DNA of 64,000 nt from Diphasiastrum complanatum. Its lineage: Eukaryota; Streptophyta; Lycopodiopsida; Lycopodiales; Lycopodiaceae. Location of the stretch: positions 45,867,906-45,931,905 of the forward strand of contig CM055101.1 in assembly GCA_029204225.1 (NCBI GenBank), written 5' to 3'. Position 1 is the first letter of the stretch; every line of letters begins with the position of its first letter. The notes beneath the pieces are model-generated. The model saw only the letters and a list, made by a program, of their open reading frames with translations, was not told the origin of the DNA and made no database searches. Both the position numbers and the translations under genes were made by a program. Below, in pieces: positions 58,731 to 64,000 of the stretch.

Positions 58731-61455
58731 ATGGCATCCTCATCCTCTGAAGACTCTGGCGCCAAATAGGTGATCCAGCATGACATTTTCGAGGCCACAC
58801 AGATTTGGCCTCTACCCTCGGACGCTCTGATCCAACCATGGCTACAGACAGCTGGTCCACTTCTAGCGGCAATGGGTTTTTACCCGGCGCTCTTCCATTC
58901 TGAGATTAACATGGGCCTCGCCCTTCACACTTACGCCACCTGGGACGAGGAAAAGACTCGTTTCCACTTCTTGTACCAAGGTACCACGTACAAGGTCAAG
59001 ATTAACGCCGACTCGATGGTTACCATTGGCATTATGTCCGGTGATCGTCAGCCCTTTTCCCACCACAACGCCAAGACCGCACCAAAAATCCCCATACAGA
59101 CTAACAATGGTTACCTGATAGAGGCTATCATGGAACCCGTCATTCAGACGGCTGCACATTTGTTGAATAACTTTCTGGTTATTTCAACATTTTGCAAAGA
59201 CAAAATCCAGTCTAAGCTGCTGAGTCAGATAGTAGAATCCTTTTTGAATTTCCCTGGCCCCTCCGTTGTGCCATACGACTGGCATAGCTTCCTTATTCAA
59301 GAACTAACCAACTCCATCAAAATCAACAACCGTGAGTGAATCGCAGCAGGCCCCCTGTTGTGTAACTTTTCTTGTGTACTTCTCGAGGCGAAAGTGCGTG
59401 GTTTCCAACGCTCATCCCTTTTGTCTACCCTCGTGCCACATACTAATCTTTATCCGCGATCTCAAGCATCCACCTCCTCCCAACCTGCAGTTATTAACAC
59501 AACGACCAGCAAATGAATGTGTGGCGCTGTCTCTACATCCACATCTCCACCTGCTACCCGAAGACGCACCTCTACTACTGCACCAACCACCCCATCAACA
59601 ACCGCCACTTCTTCTTTTGTGCAACCCCCCACTCTGATTTCTGTTGTTGCTACCTTTCTTCATGTTCCATCCACATCTGTTTCTGTCTCCATCCTCGTTT
59701 ATTTTGTTGATACCACTCCTATTTCTCTTCCAGTATCCACTACTCCATCCATCACCATCGCATCTTCCATCACCCCTGCCACCACCGTTGCTTCCATTCC
59801 ATTCAATCCCTCTGATTCTCAATTGTCTCCCGACACTCTGGCGTGGATGCAAGTCATCAATTTTTCTCCCCCCACGCCAGACGCTTTCTGCTCCATCCTC
59901 ACCTTCTTCCATACTCCACACCACCTTCCAGTTTCCTTCTGTTCCTCCCATCCTCTCGTTTGGACAAACCGTCCTCACCCATGTTTCCACAGTTGCTTCT
60001 CAAAGCCCACCCGCTTCGCCAACAAAGGTTGCCAAGGGCAACAAACCATTGCCTGATGACGCATTTTTCCAAACAGTGTTTGCACCATCGCCAGATCGGA
60101 TTGATCCTACCGCCCCAGATGGCATCAGGTCCAATGAGAACCTGATAGAAGACAATGACGATGGTACTCCACAAATCATCGGGGCCAATACAACAAAAGC
60201 CACTGCCAATGCCAGTGTACCGGCTGCTCCCATAGATCTAATGATGGCGTACCAAACTCTGGAGAAATACATCCTGGATGCAGTAGTGGCCAAAGCCATT
60301 CTAGAAAGCAGGGTACTACATCTGGTGACAAATAACACATAGCTGCGAGCAGACCTCACCAAGCTATAGCAAGAGCTAATTTTGGCTCAACACGAACAAG
60401 TAGAGCACCAGGAGATTGCCAAGCTGCAGCAGAAGGAGGAGGGCCTCAACAACTATATTCAAAGCCTCTCCAAAGCGCTGACAGAGGCATCCACGAAGGT
60501 GCGGGAGCTTCAATCTGAAGCGTCCCAACGGCTTGCTCCCATCCAAACGCAACTAAACCTTTTGGAAGAAGAGAATACACGCTTGGGGACGGAGGTCAAA
60601 GCCTTACAAGAAGAAAAACTTGTCTGGTTAGCTCAACCTACACCGGACTCAAGGCCGCTTTCTCAATCAAAAATGAATCTTCTACGGCTTCAGGTGCAGG
60701 TTTATAGCCAAACCTTAAACAGCTACCAGACAGAGTTCAACAAATATCGGTCAAGCGCAACGCATGAGCTCGCCCAGGCCAAGCAAGCCCTCATGATCAA
60801 GGCCTACAAAAAATTCATGGAAATAAAGGCCCAGCCCACCCCCGTAGTAATTCCACCGCCACCTACTTTTGACGCTACACAGGCCCGTACAAGCCGAGAC
60901 CAGAGCCAGCAAGCAGCAGGGGCATTTCAACAAGATCAAGGGTCCGAAGGCCAAGACCAAGGGCAGACATATACGGCTATTGAGACACGAGACCAGGGCC
61001 AAGGCGCAACTACCAGCCAAAGCCAAGCCACATCATCCAGAGGATCGCGCACGATATCTGCCAGCCGAGCCTTCCGAAGACCAAAGTTCATGGAGGAGAA
61101 AATCAACGAATTTTTATCAAAGTATCTCCATGAGTCATCAAGAGGCAGCTAGCAGATATCGTTTTCTACTCATACAATCAAGGGCAACGAACTACAAGTA
61201 TTACCCGCCCTCCAACCACAACCAGAGTGGCGTCAGCAGTTGTTCGAAAGAGACCTTGAGGCCATCAGGGCCTATGTGACGAGTCCACAACAATTACGGG
61301 TGAACGCGGACTTCCTGCCATATCCACGAAGATTCAAATGGGAGGAATGGGACACTCCTCTGGACAAGATCACACTGCAGAATTTCAATTGGCCGGTGAT
61401 ACCATCAAAATATGGGTGGACCACGGATGTAGATGCCAGAAGGGCTCTCACCACG
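58731..61455 (+). pseudogene. Gypsy aORF: N-terminal domain, disordered middle, coiled-coil tail
   Basis: Met at 58731 (MASSSSEDSGAK), TAG at 58767-58769, then 58770-59339 open. This domain contains DIFEATQIWPLPSDAL, LHTYATWDEEKTRFHFLY and LIEAIMEPVIQTAAHLLNN, and recalls Athila ORF1-like proteins. The middle is Ser/Thr/Pro-rich over changing frames (59517-60100). From about 60040 one frame runs to 61455 with three TAG stops (60340, 60367, 61150). It holds an acidic linker and a coiled coil from roughly 60370 to 60840 (KLQQKEEGLNNYIQSLSKAL, LNLLEEENTRLGTEVKALQE). A Gln/Gly/Ser-rich part and a conserved end ADFLPYPRRFKWEEW follow. The copia LTR inserts at 61456. Original length was at least 850 residues. 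The function is unknown; a structural or env-like role has been proposed for ORFs in this position of Athila elements. Confidence 0.7.
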
Positions 61456-62094
61456 TGTGAAAGATTTCATATCCTTAAGATCCAATCTACTTGAATGATC
61501 TTTGGTTAGAAAGAGAAATACACTACCAATCTCACCAATGTAGAAAAATCAGCATCTACACACAATTTGAGATGAAAACACTAATAGAACTTGATCAAAC
61601 TTGAATGAAATGATTATGTACTGTTGCCATCCGTATAGAACTAGCAAGCTACTATATTTCACACGTGTGGATCCAAAAATAGCAAATATAGATCATTCTA
61701 CACATAAAATTGCAAGCAATCACCAAGATAGTGCACCAATGGATAGTAGAACCCAAGAGAATCATGTATAAGCATGAAATGAGATAGAGAAGAGAAAATA
61801 TAACTCTCTCCATGAGTTACATCCTTTTATAACAGGTCCAAACCCTATTTGGCTACTTGGCTTTCCCACCAAAATGCTAACCCTACCAATTTTGGGTCTA
61901 CCCAACTTATTCAAATTGAATCTACTCAAACTCGCATTCTATCTTTCCCACACTTTCAAAAAGTGTTTATTCAAATAAAATTTAGACTAATGAACTTTGA
62001 AAAGTCAACCTCTAAGTCTAAAACAAGTTTTGGCCTCAATATGCCAAATATGAAAATATTGCAAAATGTGATGAAACTAGTTGAATCTTTCACA
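61456..62094 (-). mobile_element. 3' LTR of a minus-strand copia (639 bp)
   Basis: On the minus strand it begins TGTGAAAGAT after the polypurine tract GAAGAGGGAG and ends ATCTTTCACA, a ten-base inverted terminal match. The left flank CCACG (61451-61455) is the predicted target duplication. It has ACACGTGT at 61661-61668 and a TTATAAAAGG promoter element on the minus strand near 61824-61833. A partial copy is present at 21223-21417. Confidence 0.92.
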
Positions 62095-64000
62095 CTCCCT
62101 CTTCAACTAGTTTTAGCATAGACTTTGATAATACTCCAAGTGAAGTCCTATGCTTCATGAACAAGTCTTTTCCCAATGCTTTGGTGAAGATATCAGCTAC
62201 ACATTCCCTTGAAGGCACATGTTGAAGCTCCACTTCCTTTGTATTGACTTGCTCCCTTACAAAATGATATTGTATCTCAATATGCTTGCTCCTAGCATGA
62301 AAGATAGGATTGGATGCCATTCTTTGGGCTGATTGATTGTCACAAAAGATGATTGGGCTCTCTGAAAAATCCAGCAAGTGAATATCCTTGATCATCCTCT
62401 TGATCCATATCATCTCCTTTGTGCAATGTGTAAGAGCTTTGTACTCGGCCTCACTAGATGACAATGAGATAGTGGCTTGTTTCTTTGACATCCATGATAT
62501 AGCTCCATCACCTATGAAAATACAATAAGCACTAATGGATTTCCTATCCATTACATCTCCAGCATAGTCCAAATCTGAAAATCCAAAAAGATTAGGTGAT
62601 GATCCCTCATACAATATGTCAAAATCTCGAGTTCCAATGATGTAACTCTAAACTCGCTTTCCTAGCTTCCAATGCTCCTCAGTAGGATCTTTCATGAATT
62701 GACTCAATCTTCCAACACAATAGCTTAGATCAGGTCTAGTAATGGTTAGATAGATGAGTGAACCAACTAGCTTCCTATAGAGAGTAATGTCCTTGAAGGT
62801 TCTTTCATTACCTCTTATAGTTAGCTTTACATGAGACTCCATAGGTGTATCAATAGCTTTTGCATCTACCATATGAAATCTTTCTAGAATAGAATTAGCA
62901 TACTTCTCTTGACAAATGAAAGTAGATTGAGAAGATCTAATGACTTTTATTCCTAAAATGTAATGCAAATTACCAAGATCATGCACCTCAAACTCCTTCT
63001 TAAGAGCATTCTTGATATCCTCCACATCTTGATTGTCTCCACCACTGAAGATGATATCATCCACATAGATTAGCAAGATGGTAACATCATTTCCAGCAAA
63101 CCTATAATAAAGTGAATGATCATACTCACTCATAACAAAGCCTTGAGAGAGTAAAAAAGTGTTAAGCTTAGCATACCAACTCCTTGGTGTTTGCTTAAGG
63201 CCATACAAACTCTTTTGTAGAAGACACACATGATTTGGCTTTGTTGATGAAATGTAGCTCTCGGGCTGCTCCATGTATACTTCCTCCTCAAGATCACCAT
63301 TCAAGAATGCATTTGAAATGTCCAATTGCCATAGATCCCATCCATAAAGAATAGCAAGTGAGATGATGACTTGAATGCTTACCATCTTTGCCACGGGTGC
63401 AAATGTTTCATCATAGTCAATCCCTTGTTCTTGAGCATATCCTTTTGCCACTAAACTTGCCTTGTGCTTGTTGATAGATCCATCTTGGTTTGTCTTCACC
63501 TTGAAGATCCATTTGCATCCAATAGTTTTCTTGTCCTTAGGCAACTCCACCAATCTCAATGTTCCATTCTTCATAAGAGCTTGATACTCGAGATCCATTG
63601 CTTGGATCCACTCCTCTTCTTTCCTTGCTTGATCTACACTTGTAGGCTTATCCAAAGAGGTTAGGAAAGCAACATAATTTCCAGAAACTACTTGCTTACC
63701 CTTTTGATCATATGTGAGTCTTGAAGGTACTTGTCTTTCTCTTGATGTTCTCCTTGGCTTTTGACTTAATGAAGGTCCATCATCACCACCATCCAAAGTA
63801 GGATCCTTCTCATCAACATCAAGAATGTTAGATCCATCCACTTTACCATCAATCATGCTTGAAGACACCTTTGGAATGTTCCCCTCATCAAAAATGACAT
63901 CTCTACCAACAATCACTTTGTTAGTAGAAGGAATGTAAACCCTGTAGGCTTTACTCACCTCACTATATCCAACAAAAATATCTCTTTTTCAAGATGGATC
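62095..64000 (-). pseudogene. Nearly intact copia pol: integrase end, reverse transcriptase, RNase H
   Basis: In minus order: integrase C-terminus (IFVGYSEVSKAYRVYIPSTN), linker with RRTSRERQVPSRL, and complete reverse transcriptase with GCKWIFKVK, LDISNAFLNGDLEEEVYMEQP, SLYGLKQTPRSWY and the catalytic IYVDDIIFSG (about 63045-63075). Then come SLIYLTITRPDLSY and RNase H with SDLDYAGDVMD, SWMSKKQATISLSSSEAEYK and CDNQSAQRMASN, ending SMLKLVEEGV at the polypurine tract. One in-frame TAG at about 62648-62650 (expected Leu) separates reverse transcriptase and RNase H. Otherwise the frame is open to the window edge, so this is the youngest autonomous-type element here. Confidence 0.92.

Larger units (their letters stand above)
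48120..61455 (+). mobile_element. Large Athila/Tat-like Ty3-gypsy element (copy A), 3' end outside the window
   Basis: The order is LTR, Asp-tRNA primer-binding site, long leader, gag, protease (split by an insert), an RNase H frame lacking reverse transcriptase, integrase, spacer and aORF. The copia at 61456 is inserted near the end of the aORF, and the remaining 3' part with the second LTR must lie beyond 64000. The primer-binding site, the absence of a chromodomain and an extra ORF after integrase are features of the Athila/Tat branch; the assignment is inference. Mutations in every coding part show it cannot move by itself. Confidence 0.85.

Noticed and set aside
59517-60362. Several overlapping frames rich in Ser, Thr and Pro
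   Set aside because: Only one strand and one frame at a time belongs to the aORF. The others, including all minus-strand frames, are low-complexity shadows.

Overview
The window looks like a repeat-dominated piece of a large land-plant nuclear genome. The evidence is the set of Ty1-copia and Ty3-gypsy (Athila/Tat-like) LTR retrotransposons with plant-type primer-binding sites (TGGTATCAGAGC for initiator Met tRNA, TGGCGCCGTTG for Asp tRNA), an L1-type LINE tail, long CT/GA microsatellites, and one spliced host gene of the plant LPR ferroxidase family. The sequence alone does not settle which plant lineage it is. A non-flowering vascular plant is possible, but that is inference.

Layout. 1-3811: a non-autonomous LTR element on the minus strand (one complete LTR, one partial LTR, non-coding interior). 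5318-11986: a mosaic of truncated elements: a coiled-coil fragment, an internally deleted copia, the 5' end of a gypsy element, a minus-strand copia gag-protease-integrase relic with its 5' LTR, and the 3' LTR end of a plus-strand copia. 13440-14480: a very decayed copia reverse transcriptase/RNase H. 15067-21217: a minus-strand gypsy relic (pol plus an additional ORF, called aORF here) split by a 1.9-kb solo LTR with a perfect 5-bp target duplication. 21223-23535: two nested minus-strand copia relics. 25999-26153: a 155-bp CT microsatellite. 26651-29029: an L1-like LINE 3' end followed by a roughly 0.62-kb tandem triplication. 31432-33296: a complete two-exon LPR1-like multicopper oxidase, the only gene that looks functional. 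35045-38970: a gypsy relic with a copia element inserted and then fused to it by deletion. 39758-40771: a possible spliced gene. 40876-42035: a gypsy gag relic. 42494-45695: an LTR end with primer-binding site, then a LINE relic whose C-terminus looks like a restriction-like-endonuclease type. 47294 to the end: a three-level nest (copia, then a gypsy element of more than 13 kb, then a nearly intact copia).

How the parts fit. The gypsy family occurs at least five times (6806-7880, 15067-21217, 35045-35549 with 37828-38830, 40876-42035, 48120-61455). Comparing copies identifies mutations: an integrase Glu-to-Lys change, an in-frame loss of the whole reverse transcriptase, and a CAG-to-TAG nonsense change. 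The family carries an unusual array of CX2CX3HX4C zinc knuckles in gag, a downstream aORF ending in a long coiled coil, and clusters of a short motif GCGARRGTT in both orientations in its untranslated regions. That motif is the least explained structure in the window.

All statements come from reading the sequence. Family names rest on motif recognition and no database search was run.
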